Of a stretch of 64,000 nt of DNA, positions 7,996 through 17,088 are shown piece by piece. The DNA is from an uncultured Bacillota bacterium (GTDB lineage: Bacteria; Bacillota; Clostridia; Christensenellales; Borkfalkiaceae): NCBI GenBank assembly GCA_949297575.1, contig CASFTB010000008.1, forward strand, positions 21,811 to 85,810, read 5' to 3'. Numbering within the stretch: the first letter of the stretch is position 1; the number at the start of each line of letters is the position of its first letter. The notes below the pieces were generated by a model. The model ran no database searches. It was not told the origin of the DNA and saw nothing but the letters and a program-made list of their open reading frames with translations. Position numbers and translations under genes: made by a program.

Positions 7996-10900
7996 ATGAA
8001 ACACAGGATCTTGTCCAAAGCCGGATCGGCGTTTGTCGCCATCCTTCTGGCTGTTGCCCTCTGCCTTTCGCTTATCCCCTTGGGGTTTGCCTCTGCGGCA
8101 GAGACGCGGGACTATACCGATGACTATGCTTCGCAGTTCCGTTCGGAAGCGAGCAGCGCGGCGGACGCGCTGCAGCGCGCCAACGAACTCAACCAGCGCA
8201 TCGTGGAAGAGGGCATCGTCCTCATGCAGAACGAGAACGACGCGCTCCCCCTGAAGGCGGGCGCCAAGATCTCCGTCTTCGGCAAAAACTCTACCGACAT
8301 CATCTTCGGCGGCGGCGGCTCCGCTTCCGGCGCAGACGGTTCCGGTCAGGGCGGCGTGCGCTACTATGATCTGTACGACAGCCTGGAGAACGCCGGCTTT
8401 GAGACCAACGCCGCGCTCAAGGCATTCTATGAAGATGATTCCCGCTCCGGCGGCGGCCGCGACGGCGGCTCGGGCACCGGTCAGGTCGCGACCCTCACCG
8501 GCGAAACGCCCGTGGCAAGTTATGACAGCTCTCTGAAGAGCACGTTTACCGAGTACGACGACGCGGCGCTCATCGTTCTCTCCCGTGCGGGCGGCGAGGG
8601 CGCAGACCTCACGACCAATTACGGCGCGAACAGGACCGGCCGCAGCGATTACAACGAGACGGGCGATGCCGCGGACGGCGACCATTACCTCGAGTTGGAC
8701 GACAACGAAGAGGACATGATCGAGATGGTCACCGCGGCGGGCTTCGAAAAGGTCATCGTCGTGCTCAACACGGGCACCTCGTTTGAAATGACCGGCATCG
8801 TCGGCTACGAGGGCATCGACTCCATCCTCTGGATGGGCTTCCCCGGCGGCAGCGGCATCAACGCCCTCGGCAAGGTGCTCAGCGGCGAGGTCAACCCCTC
8901 CGGCAAGACGGTGGATATCTACGCCAAGGACTTCAAGGCGGATCCCACCTTCGCAAACTTTGCGACCAACTACACCAGCTCTTATACGGGCGCACAGGGC
9001 GTCAACTTCGTCGAGTATGACGAGGGCATCTACATCGGCTACCGTTACTATGAGACGCGCGGCTTCGAAGAGGGCGGCACCTGGTATGACGACAACGTCG
9101 TCTATCCCTTCGGCTACGGCCTCTCCTATACCACCTTCGATTGGGACGTCGAGTTCCTCACCGAAACGCTGACCGAAGACGGCTCCGTCGACGTCAACGT
9201 CACCGTCACCAACACGGGCGACGTCGCCGGTAAGGACACCGTGCAGCTGTACTACTCCGCGCCCTACGAGGACGGCGGCATCGAAAAGTCGCACGTCGTG
9301 CTCGGCGCGTTCGAGAAGACCGCGCTGCTGCGGCCCGGTCAGAGCCAGACGCTCACCCTCTCCATGACGGTGCGCACCATGGCTTCCTATGACTACCTCA
9401 ACCAGAGCTACGAAGTCGACGGCGGCGGCTACGTCGTCGAAGAAGGGGACTACGACATCTATGTCGGCTCCGATTCCCACGTCTGGGCGGACGCGGATGC
9501 GGCCAAAAAGACGTACACCCTGGATGACACCTTCGCCTACACCGAGGACGAGACCTCCGGTTCGGACATCGAAAACCGCTTCAACTACATGAGCGCGTAC
9601 TTCTACTCCGAAGATGAGGCGGAAAGCTACTGGACGGACGAGGACGATATCCTCTTCGCGGGGCACTCTTCCCTCATGAGCCGCTCCGATTTCGAGGGCA
9701 CCTTCCCGCAGCCTCCCACGGCAGCGGAAGTCGCCATGAGCGGCCCCGAAGCGACGGCTCTGGACGAAGAGCATCAGAATGCAGACCCCGAGTTCGACGC
9801 AGGGCAGCCCTGGTACACGGATGAAATGCCCAACCAGTCCGAATATCTCATGACGGACATCAAGGCGACCGAGATGGTCGGCCTCGACTACGACGATCCC
9901 AAGTGGGATGCCTTCATGGATCAGATCCCCGTAGACACGCTGCGCGACGTCATCATCAGCGGCTTCTTCTGGACCATCGAGATCCCCGGCATCGACCTGC
10001 CCATGTCCATCACGCCCGACGGCCCCACCGGCTTCGTGCAGGGCTCCGGCCTCAACTGGGTCGGCAACACATGCTTCTATGCTTCTCCCATCGTCGTCGC
10101 CTCCACGTGGAATAAGGAACTGAGCTATGCGCAGGGCCTTGCCATCGGCGAGGAAGGCATCTGGGGCGGCGAGCAGGGCATCCGCGGCGGTTACAACGGC
10201 TGGTATGCCCCCGGCAACAACATCCATCGCTCCCCGTTCTCCGGGCGTAACTTCGAGTACTATTCCGAAGACCCGCTGCTGGCGGGCATCCTCTGCGGAG
10301 AAGTCACCCGCGGCGCGCAGGAGAAGGGCGTGTTCGTCATGATGAAGCACTTCGCCCTCAACGACCAGGAGACCAACCGCGGCGACCTCGCGACCTGGGC
10401 GGACGAGCAGACCATGCGCGAGATCTACCTGAAGGCGTTTGAGATCTCCGTCAAAAACGGCAACGCCACCGGTTTGATGAGCGCGTTCAACCGCTTCGGC
10501 CACGTCTGGGCGGGCGCCTGCTACGAGGTGCTCACCGAAGTGCTCCGCGGCGAGTGGGGCTTCCACGGCCTCGTCGTCACCGACTGGGTCAACGGCTTCA
10601 TGAATGCTTCCAAGATGATCCGCGCAGGGAACGACCTGTGGCTCGCACAGGGCACGGCGTCCAACCTGAGCACGGATGAGAGCGTATGCACGCCGACGCA
10701 CGTCGCCGCGCTGCGCAGGGGCGCAAAGAATGTTATCTACACCGTCGTCAATTCCAACGCGATGAACCGCGTCGCGGATCGCTATTCCGACGAGTTCTAT
10801 GATTACAGCAAACAGCAGTACAGCAAAGACCTCGGCACCGTCGCCAAGGGCGGAGAAGTTTCCTTCGAAGCCGGCAGCAAGGTGTTCGACAGCTACTACT

Positions 10901-11778
10901 ATGAACTGGACGGCGCGCCCGAGGGCGTGACCATCGATGAAATGACGGGCGAGATCAGCGGCACCGTCGCCGCGAACGCTCCCGCCGGCAAGTACACCAT
11001 GCACGTCTCGATGTACGACGAGGGCGGATTCATCGGCCAGAGCGCGACCTTCACGCTCACCGTTTCCGGCGGGCTGACCTTCACGGGCAGCAAGGCGGCA
11101 ACGGTCGCGGCAGGGGAGTTCTTCTCCGTCGACGTCTCTGCAGCCTACGAGGGCGGTTCCGTTACATACGCGCTCGCATCGGGCAGCACCCTTCCCGACG
11201 GCGTGGCACTCACGGCAGACGGCCGCATCGTCGGCACTGCCGCCGAGGGCTCCATCAAGGCTTCCGTCGTCGCTTCCGCCGAAGACCAGCAGGATCTGAC
11301 CACCGAGGTGACCATCACCGTCGGCAAGGCCGGCTCCCTGACCTTCGCGGGCAGCACCCTGACGGCAAAGGCAGGCAAGGAGTTCACGGCGAACGTCGGC
11401 ACCGCTACCGGCGCAGACGAGGTCGTCTACACCGCCACCGGCCTGCCCGCAGGCCTGACCATGGCTGCGGACGGCACCATCACCGGTACCCCCGCAGAGG
11501 CCGGCACCTACACCGTCACGGTGTACGCGGGTGCGGCAGGCTGCGACCTCGCCGAGGCTGAGTTCACCCTCACCGTCGAGCAGGTTTCGACTTCCACGCC
11601 CGATCCCGAGCCTACGCCCGATACCGACCCGGATCCCGACACCGATCCCGAGCCCAAGCCCGAAGAAGAGGGCGGCTGCGGCAGCTTCGTCGCAGGTACC
11701 TCCGCGCTCGTTGCGGCAGGCATGCTCGCGGCTGCGGCTGTCGTTCTGGCGGCTAAAAAGAGGACTGCGAACAAGTAA
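7996..11778 (+). CDS. Secreted GH3 beta-glycosidase with swapped domain order, C-terminal membrane anchor
   Basis: 1260 residues with a signal peptide (about 1-36). The usual GH3 C-domain comes first (IVEEGIVLMQNENDALPL onward, putative acid/base E201 in GGEG), then a fibronectin-III-like domain, then the (beta/alpha)8 domain (about 620-920) with KHFALNDQETNR and the putative nucleophile D863 in LVVTDW. This reversed order is known from some Ruminococcus and Butyrivibrio beta-glucosidases. Two to three Ig-like (He_PIG) repeats, a Pro-Asp-rich linker and a tail GGCGSFVAG plus one TM helix and KKR anchor it to the cell. Retaining mechanism expected. Substrate could be a beta-glucoside or beta-xyloside. 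RBS AGGAGG. Confidence 0.9.
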   Translation: MKHRILSKAGSAFVAILLAVALCLSLIPLGFASAAETRDYTDDYASQFRSEASSAADALQRANELNQRIVEEGIVLMQNENDALPLKAGAKISVFGKNSTDIIFGGGGSASGADGSGQGGVRYYDLYDSLENAGFETNAALKAFYEDDSRSGGGRDGGSGTGQVATLTGETPVASYDSSLKSTFTEYDDAALIVLSRAGGEGADLTTNYGANRTGRSDYNETGDAADGDHYLELDDNEEDMIEMVTAAGFEKVIVVLNTGTSFEMTGIVGYEGIDSILWMGFPGGSGINALGKVLSGEVNPSGKTVDIYAKDFKADPTFANFATNYTSSYTGAQGVNFVEYDEGIYIGYRYYETRGFEEGGTWYDDNVVYPFGYGLSYTTFDWDVEFLTETLTEDGSVDVNVTVTNTGDVAGKDTVQLYYSAPYEDGGIEKSHVVLGAFEKTALLRPGQSQTLTLSMTVRTMASYDYLNQSYEVDGGGYVVEEGDYDIYVGSDSHVWADADAAKKTYTLDDTFAYTEDETSGSDIENRFNYMSAYFYSEDEAESYWTDEDDILFAGHSSLMSRSDFEGTFPQPPTAAEVAMSGPEATALDEEHQNADPEFDAGQPWYTDEMPNQSEYLMTDIKATEMVGLDYDDPKWDAFMDQIPVDTLRDVIISGFFWTIEIPGIDLPMSITPDGPTGFVQGSGLNWVGNTCFYASPIVVASTWNKELSYAQGLAIGEEGIWGGEQGIRGGYNGWYAPGNNIHRSPFSGRNFEYYSEDPLLAGILCGEVTRGAQEKGVFVMMKHFALNDQETNRGDLATWADEQTMREIYLKAFEISVKNGNATGLMSAFNRFGHVWAGACYEVLTEVLRGEWGFHGLVVTDWVNGFMNASKMIRAGNDLWLAQGTASNLSTDESVCTPTHVAALRRGAKNVIYTVVNSNAMNRVADRYSDEFYDYSKQQYSKDLGTVAKGGEVSFEAGSKVFDSYYYELDGAPEGVTIDEMTGEISGTVAANAPAGKYTMHVSMYDEGGFIGQSATFTLTVSGGLTFTGSKAATVAAGEFFSVDVSAAYEGGSVTYALASGSTLPDGVALTADGRIVGTAAEGSIKASVVASAEDQQDLTTEVTITVGKAGSLTFAGSTLTAKAGKEFTANVGTATGADEVVYTATGLPAGLTMAADGTITGTPAEAGTYTVTVYAGAAGCDLAEAEFTLTVEQVSTSTPDPEPTPDTDPDPDTDPEPKPEEEGGCGSFVAGTSALVAAGMLAAAAVVLAAKKRTANK

Positions 11779-11804
11779 ACTGTTCAAGGTACTATGATCC
11801 CGAC

Positions 11805-11848
11805 GTTTTGCGGGGACCGGACCCATGCGGGCGAGGTTCCCGCAAAAC
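11805..11848. other. Intergenic hairpin within the surface cluster
   Basis: GTTTTGCGGGGACC pairs with GGTTCCCGCAAAAC (14 bp, one wobble) around a 16-base loop, between the GH3 and lipoprotein genes. There is no T-tract. It may stabilise or process the mRNA, or reduce downstream expression. Confidence 0.6.
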
Positions 11849-11923
11849 TGGATTTTACGGGCGTGTGCGCCCGCACAATCATCATTAAAAATCGGCGGCA
11901 CACCCGCCGAAACGGAGGTAAAC

Positions 11924-13795
11924 GTGAGTAAAAAAATCAAACTGTTCGGCGTTCTGCTCTCCTTCGTGCTCTGTTTTGCGCTGCTCATCGGCTGCGGCCC
12001 TTCGGAGAACGGCGGCAACGGCGGCAACGGCGGCAACCAGCAGCAGGAGCTGCAGCCCGGCACCATCACCTTTGAAGACGGCGACTGCGAGATCATCCGC
12101 GGCGTCGCCGATTCCGGCAAGCTCGACCTCGCGACCGCGTCCAACGGCGCGGCTGTCTCCTATGCGATGAGCGAGGAAGAGACCGCCAAATTCAACAAAG
12201 CGTTCGACAACGCGCTCACCCTCTCCACGGACGGCACCATCAAGGGCACCGCGAGCAGGGTCACAGGCGTCAAGTGCGAGGTCACGGCGAGCGCCGAAAA
12301 GTGCGACCCCGTCACCGCAGAAGTCACCTTCGAGGTCATCTTCCCGTACCTGACCTTTGAGGGCGGCGTCCTCACCGATGCGAGACAGGGCGTCGCATAC
12401 GCGGGCACCGTCGCTGCCTTCCTCACCGAGGCAGACGCCGGCGCCGAGTTCGAGATCACCGAGGGCGAGCTGCCCGCAGGCCTCGAGATGGACGAGTACG
12501 GCACCATCACCGGCACGCCGACCGCCACCGACAGGGGCAAGACCTTCACCGTCACCGCTTCCGCGCGCAACTATACCGAAACGTCCGCGGAATTCACCCT
12601 CTCCGTCATCATCAACAACGTCAGTGAGGCGAAGGGCGAGATCATCAACTTCGGCGGCGACGAGCCCACCACGCTCGAAAACGTGTACAAGGGCTCCTAT
12701 TACGCCAACCAGAAGGGCGTCGCGGGCAACGCGGCTTCCACAAACAGCAACTACATCACCTACGCGCTCGCCGCGGGTTCCGAGCTGCCCGAAGGCATCA
12801 CGCTCTATCCCAACGGCGCGCTGATCGGCTCCGTCGATCCCGACATGTCTCCCGAAGACATCGAGTTTGACGTCGTCGCCTCCGCGGAGGGCTGCGCAGA
12901 CGTCACCGCGACGTTCGTGCTCCCCGTCAAGAACGCGCGCATCGTCTTCCCGACCGTCAACGGCCAGCTCACGAGGAGCGAGCCTGCCAGCTACAGCATC
13001 GCCCCCGCTGCCGAACTCAACCCCGGCGTCACCGACATCACCTTCAGCATGGAGGAGGACGACGCCGCCAAACTGAAAGCGGAGTACGGCCTCGAAGTCA
13101 CCCCCGAGGGCTTGGTCACGGGCACGCCTACCAAGTCCGTCAAGAGCATGAACTTTGAAGTCACCGCCTCTTCCGACGATTCCACGCCGACGACGGCGAG
13201 CATGTTCTTCCGCATCATCGAGCCTCTGCAGGCTGCGGATGGCAACAAATTCGAAGCGGAGTACACCAACCTCGACGGCAAGCAGGGCACCGGCTATTCG
13301 GGCTCTCCTTCCAACGAGTCCCTCATCCAGCGCGAAGAAAACCTGAACATCAGCAATGGCGGCCTGTTTGTCAGCTATCTGCATAACACCGGCATCACGC
13401 TCGAGTTCGTCATCTATGCCGCCGCGGATACCGACGCGAACCTGTCCCTCAGCCTCGGCTCCGAGCTGACGAACATCGCGCTCACGCCTTCCGCCTTCGG
13501 CATTACCGTCTACAACGGCACGCAGGAGCCTTCGGGCAGCGGCACCGAGCTGCAGTACGGCAGCGTCACCGTCACCGGCGGCGGCGCGATGTGGACGTAT
13601 GCGGCGTTCGCGGAATACAGCTTCGGCTCCGTGCACCTTACCAAAGGGTACAACGTCATCCAGCTGCAGATCCGCTCCAATTCGTTCAGAGACGGCGCGA
13701 CCGGCGGCCCGGGCGTAGACTACCTCAGGTTGGATACGTCCACGGCGCTCACCTGGAGCCCCTGTCTGTACAACCTCGACCTTATCAGCGTATAA
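11924..13795 (+). CDS. Surface lipoprotein with four Ig-like repeats and a CBM-like domain
   Basis: The GTG start at 11924 is chosen because GGAGG stands 6-7 bases upstream and the product then begins MSKKIKLF with a proper lipoprotein signal and lipobox LLIGC. A Gly-Asn linker leads to four He_PIG-like Ig repeats (marks: GTITGTP, GALIGS, GLVTGTP). The last about 220 residues begin EAEYTNLDG and end near GVDYLRLD, the pattern of CBM6/35-like modules and similar to the three modules of the upstream esterase. No catalytic domain is visible. It lies between two GH3 genes and probably captures or presents the glycan at the cell surface. Confidence 0.82.
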   Translation: MSKKIKLFGVLLSFVLCFALLIGCGPSENGGNGGNGGNQQQELQPGTITFEDGDCEIIRGVADSGKLDLATASNGAAVSYAMSEEETAKFNKAFDNALTLSTDGTIKGTASRVTGVKCEVTASAEKCDPVTAEVTFEVIFPYLTFEGGVLTDARQGVAYAGTVAAFLTEADAGAEFEITEGELPAGLEMDEYGTITGTPTATDRGKTFTVTASARNYTETSAEFTLSVIINNVSEAKGEIINFGGDEPTTLENVYKGSYYANQKGVAGNAASTNSNYITYALAAGSELPEGITLYPNGALIGSVDPDMSPEDIEFDVVASAEGCADVTATFVLPVKNARIVFPTVNGQLTRSEPASYSIAPAAELNPGVTDITFSMEEDDAAKLKAEYGLEVTPEGLVTGTPTKSVKSMNFEVTASSDDSTPTTASMFFRIIEPLQAADGNKFEAEYTNLDGKQGTGYSGSPSNESLIQREENLNISNGGLFVSYLHNTGITLEFVIYAAADTDANLSLSLGSELTNIALTPSAFGITVYNGTQEPSGSGTELQYGSVTVTGGGAMWTYAAFAEYSFGSVHLTKGYNVIQLQIRSNSFRDGATGGPGVDYLRLDTSTALTWSPCLYNLDLISV

Positions 13796-13814
13796 TTTAG
13801 GAGGAAACGAGTAA

Positions 13815-16800
13815 ATGCCAGTTTTGAATGCGCTTAAATTCGTATGGAAATATACGCGCGTATGGCTGCTCGTCACCGTCATCGTGCTCGCCGTGGTTTT
13901 CTCGGCGAGCATGGTGGCGACCCAAAACAGCTTCCTTTCCGGTACCATCGATACCGTCATGGGCGGGGAAGGGCGCAAGCTCGTTTCGGGCGACCCCGAG
14001 CCGTACTACCGCTATAAAAAGACGACCGACACTTTCAAACAGTTTGAGACCGACCTCACCCTCGGCGACAACGTCATCCCGACGCGCGCGGAGAAGCAGG
14101 CGGTGTATGAAGCGGCCAACCTTCTCAACGAGGAGATCGCCGGCGAGGGCTTTGTCCTCCTCAAAAACGAGGGGAACGCCCTGCCTATTTCCACCTCCGA
14201 GGGCAGCAAGGCCAAGATCAGCGTCTTCGGCAAGAACTCCGCGAACATCGTGTTCGGCGGCTCCGGCTCCGGCGCCGGCAAATCGGACAGCTTCATTTCC
14301 CTGTACGAGGGCCTGGAAAACGCGAACTTCGAGCTCAACCCCGAGCTTGTAGATTTCTACGAAGGCAGCGCTTCCGGCAGCGGCAGGCCGGGCAACCCCG
14401 CCATCGGCACGCCGGACGTCACCGGGTTCGCGACGGGCGAAACGCCGCAGAGCGCGTACGACGAGCAGCTCAAAAACAGCTATGCCGAGTACGACGACGC
14501 GGCCGTCATCGTCATCTCCCGCATCGGCGGCGAGGGCTTTGACCTGCCCCGCACGATGGTGGAGTCCTACGGCGGCGCGGCCACAGAGGGCGCGAAGGAG
14601 GGCCAGCACTACCTCGAACTGGATCAGAACGAAGAAGATCTGATCAACGCCGTCATCGACAGCGGCAAGTTCGAAAAAGTCGTCCTGCTCATCAACTGCG
14701 CCACCTCCATGGAGCTCGGCTTCATCGACGAGATGGAGGGCATCGACGCGGCGCTGTGGATCGGCTTCCCCGGCGGCAGCGGCGCCAACGCTGTGGGAAA
14801 GGTGCTCAACGGCACCGTGACCCCCTCGGGCAGGCTCACCGATACCTATGTGCGCGATTTCACGCAGGATCCTACCTGGCAGAACTTCGGCGACAACCTG
14901 AAAAAGAACGGCAACGCTTATCTGCAGGGCGGCTCCAATTCCGGATATTTCTATGTCGAGTACGAGGAGGGCATCTACCTCGGTTATCGCTACTATGAGA
15001 CGCGCTCGTATGAGGAGGCCTCGCGCTTCGGCGACGACGGCGGCTGGTACGACGAAAGCGTCGTCTACCCCTTCGGCTACGGCCTCGGCTATGCCGATTT
15101 CGAGTGGACGCTCGTCGAGGCGGAGACTACCGCGAACGGTTCCGCCCTCGGCAAGGATACCAACAACCAGATCAAAGTCACCGTCAACGTCAAAAATATA
15201 AGCGAGACGTATGCGGGCAAAGACGTCATCCAGCTCTACTACTCCGCGCCGTATGTTACCAACGGCATCGAAAAGGCGCACGTCGTGTTGGGCGGCTACG
15301 TCAAGACCGACCTGCTCGCCCCCGGCGAAGATAAGAACTACACGCTCACGCTGGACATCGAGGACATGGCTTCCTACGACTACTCCGACGCGAACGGCAA
15401 CGGCTTTTACGGCTACGAGCTCGACCCCGGCACCTACGATATCTATGTGGGGCGGAATGCGCATGACTGCTGGAGCGGCGACGACGCCATCAGCCTGATG
15501 TATTTCCTCAACGAGGAGATCACCTACGGCATGGACGTCGACGGCACCGGAGACGGCAACGACAACCAGTTCCAGTACATGAGCGACTATATGGACGGCA
15601 AGGTCATGTCCCGCGGCAGCTTCTCGAGCACGATGCCGACCATGCCCACGGATGCCGAGCGCGAAGTGAGCGCGGATCTGATCAACTCCATGAAGTTCGT
15701 CTACGACGACACCAACGGAGAGTATGTGACCCGCCTCAACAGTGCGGATGTCTCCAACCAGGGCAAGGGCGAAGCCGTGCAGCTGTATGAGCTCGTCGGC
15801 CTCCCTTACGACGACCCGAAGTGGGACGACCTGCTCGACTGCCTCACCGTGGAAGAGATGGTCACCCTCATCGGCCAGGGCAACTTCCATACCGAGGCGA
15901 TCGAAAAGATCGGCAAACCGCGCACCATCGACCCCGACGGCCCTTCCGGCTTCACCAACTTCATGGGCGACCCGTCCGTGCACGAGACGTGCTTCTATGC
16001 GGCGGAGGCGGTCATCGGCGCCACCTGGAACAAAGACCTCGCCTACGATATGGGCGTCATGGTCGGCCTGGAGAGCCTCGTGGGCTACACGAACGGCGAC
16101 GGCAGGCCGTACAGCGGCTGGTATGCCCCCGCGGTCAATATCCACCGCAGCCCGTTCAGCGGCCGTAACTGGGAATATTACAGCGAAGATCCTTACATCT
16201 CCGGCATGATGGGCGCGAACGTCGTCGCGGGTGCGCGCAGCAAGGGCGTGCTCACGTACGCAAAGCACTTCGTGCTCAACGACCAGGAGACCAACCGCGA
16301 CACCGAGGGCCTCGTGACCTGGGCGGACGAGCAGACCTTCCGTGAGATCTATCTCAAGCCGTTTGAGCTCATCGTCAAGGAAGGCGGCACGCTCGGCATC
16401 ATGACTTCCTTCAACCGCATCGGCAACGTCTGGGCGGGCGGCAGCTATCCGCTGCTCACCAACGTGTTGCGCAGCGAGTGGGGCTTTGAGGGCGTGGTCA
16501 TCACCGACTACAGCGTCAGCAATCCCTACATGCCGCCCGATCAGATGATCCGCGTCGGCGGCGATCTGTACCTCTCGCAGTCCTATCCGCCTTCGGCGAC
16601 GGGCGCGCAGACGGGTACGACGGACGATATGCAGGTCAAGGCACTGCGCCTGTCCTCCAAGAACATCCTCTTCGCCGTGGCGAATTCCAACGCCATGAAC
16701 GGCTACGGCGAGGGCGTCGTATGGGGCACCTCGATGGCGGGCTGGAAGGTCATGCTCATCTGGGTCAACATCGGCCTGGTCGTCGTGTTCGCGGTCTGGG

Positions 16801-16892
16801 GCTTCTTCGCCATCCGCCATGCGATCAAGAAGAACAAGGCAAACGCTCCCGCGGAGGAAGACGCCGCAGCGGGCGCGGAAGACAAGCAGTAA
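13815..16892 (+). CDS. Membrane-anchored GH3 beta-glycosidase with swapped domains and TM helices at both ends
   Basis: 1025 residues. A helix at about 16-36 (WLLVTVIVLAVVF) acts as an uncleaved signal anchor. The GH3 C-domain follows (VLLKNEGNALPI; putative acid/base E240 in GGEG), then a fibronectin-III-like domain, then the barrel domain with KHFVLNDQETNR and the putative nucleophile D898 in VVITDYS. A second helix (about 973-1000) and a charged KKNK tail end the protein, so both termini should be cytoplasmic with the enzyme outside. It is a paralogue of the GH3 at 7996. The gap to the upstream gene is 19 bp with AGGAGG, so it is probably in the same operon. Confidence 0.9.
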   Translation: MPVLNALKFVWKYTRVWLLVTVIVLAVVFSASMVATQNSFLSGTIDTVMGGEGRKLVSGDPEPYYRYKKTTDTFKQFETDLTLGDNVIPTRAEKQAVYEAANLLNEEIAGEGFVLLKNEGNALPISTSEGSKAKISVFGKNSANIVFGGSGSGAGKSDSFISLYEGLENANFELNPELVDFYEGSASGSGRPGNPAIGTPDVTGFATGETPQSAYDEQLKNSYAEYDDAAVIVISRIGGEGFDLPRTMVESYGGAATEGAKEGQHYLELDQNEEDLINAVIDSGKFEKVVLLINCATSMELGFIDEMEGIDAALWIGFPGGSGANAVGKVLNGTVTPSGRLTDTYVRDFTQDPTWQNFGDNLKKNGNAYLQGGSNSGYFYVEYEEGIYLGYRYYETRSYEEASRFGDDGGWYDESVVYPFGYGLGYADFEWTLVEAETTANGSALGKDTNNQIKVTVNVKNISETYAGKDVIQLYYSAPYVTNGIEKAHVVLGGYVKTDLLAPGEDKNYTLTLDIEDMASYDYSDANGNGFYGYELDPGTYDIYVGRNAHDCWSGDDAISLMYFLNEEITYGMDVDGTGDGNDNQFQYMSDYMDGKVMSRGSFSSTMPTMPTDAEREVSADLINSMKFVYDDTNGEYVTRLNSADVSNQGKGEAVQLYELVGLPYDDPKWDDLLDCLTVEEMVTLIGQGNFHTEAIEKIGKPRTIDPDGPSGFTNFMGDPSVHETCFYAAEAVIGATWNKDLAYDMGVMVGLESLVGYTNGDGRPYSGWYAPAVNIHRSPFSGRNWEYYSEDPYISGMMGANVVAGARSKGVLTYAKHFVLNDQETNRDTEGLVTWADEQTFREIYLKPFELIVKEGGTLGIMTSFNRIGNVWAGGSYPLLTNVLRSEWGFEGVVITDYSVSNPYMPPDQMIRVGGDLYLSQSYPPSATGAQTGTTDDMQVKALRLSSKNILFAVANSNAMNGYGEGVVWGTSMAGWKVMLIWVNIGLVVVFAVWGFFAIRHAIKKNKANAPAEEDAAAGAEDKQ

Positions 16893-16917
16893 TTTCTGCA
16901 CAGTGATGTGAAAAACG

Positions 16918-16947
16918 CCGGGCGGGCCGCAAGGCCCGCCCGGTAAC
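16918..16947 (+). terminator. Terminator-like hairpin ending the surface cluster
   Basis: CCGGGCGGGCC, GCAA loop, GGCCCGCCCGG. Very stable, but followed only by TAACTTT, so termination may be partial. Confidence 0.7.
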
Positions 16948-16986
16948 TTTATGGAGAGAAAAATGCCCGCAGTGCATCCGCGGGCG

Positions 16987-17016
16987 AAAAAGCGCCGCGC
17001 CCGGAAGGGCGCGGCG
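16987..17016 (-). terminator. Terminator of the WYL regulator
   Basis: Read on the minus strand: CGCCGCGCCC, TTCC loop, GGGCGCGGCG, C, then TTTTT. About 70 bases after the regulator stop. Confidence 0.85.
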
Positions 17017-17088
17017 TCCGTTCCTGTTTCGGGAAGATGCGCCCGCGAAGGCACAGGCGGGCAGGGGGAGGCGCAAAAATGCCTCCCT

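Noticed and set aside
5680..12144. A 2154-codon open frame on the minus strand
   Set aside because: It runs opposite the esterase and GH3 genes, and its product is a Val/Arg/Asp/His-rich antisense translation with no motif. It is caused by the strong third-position GC bias of the real genes.
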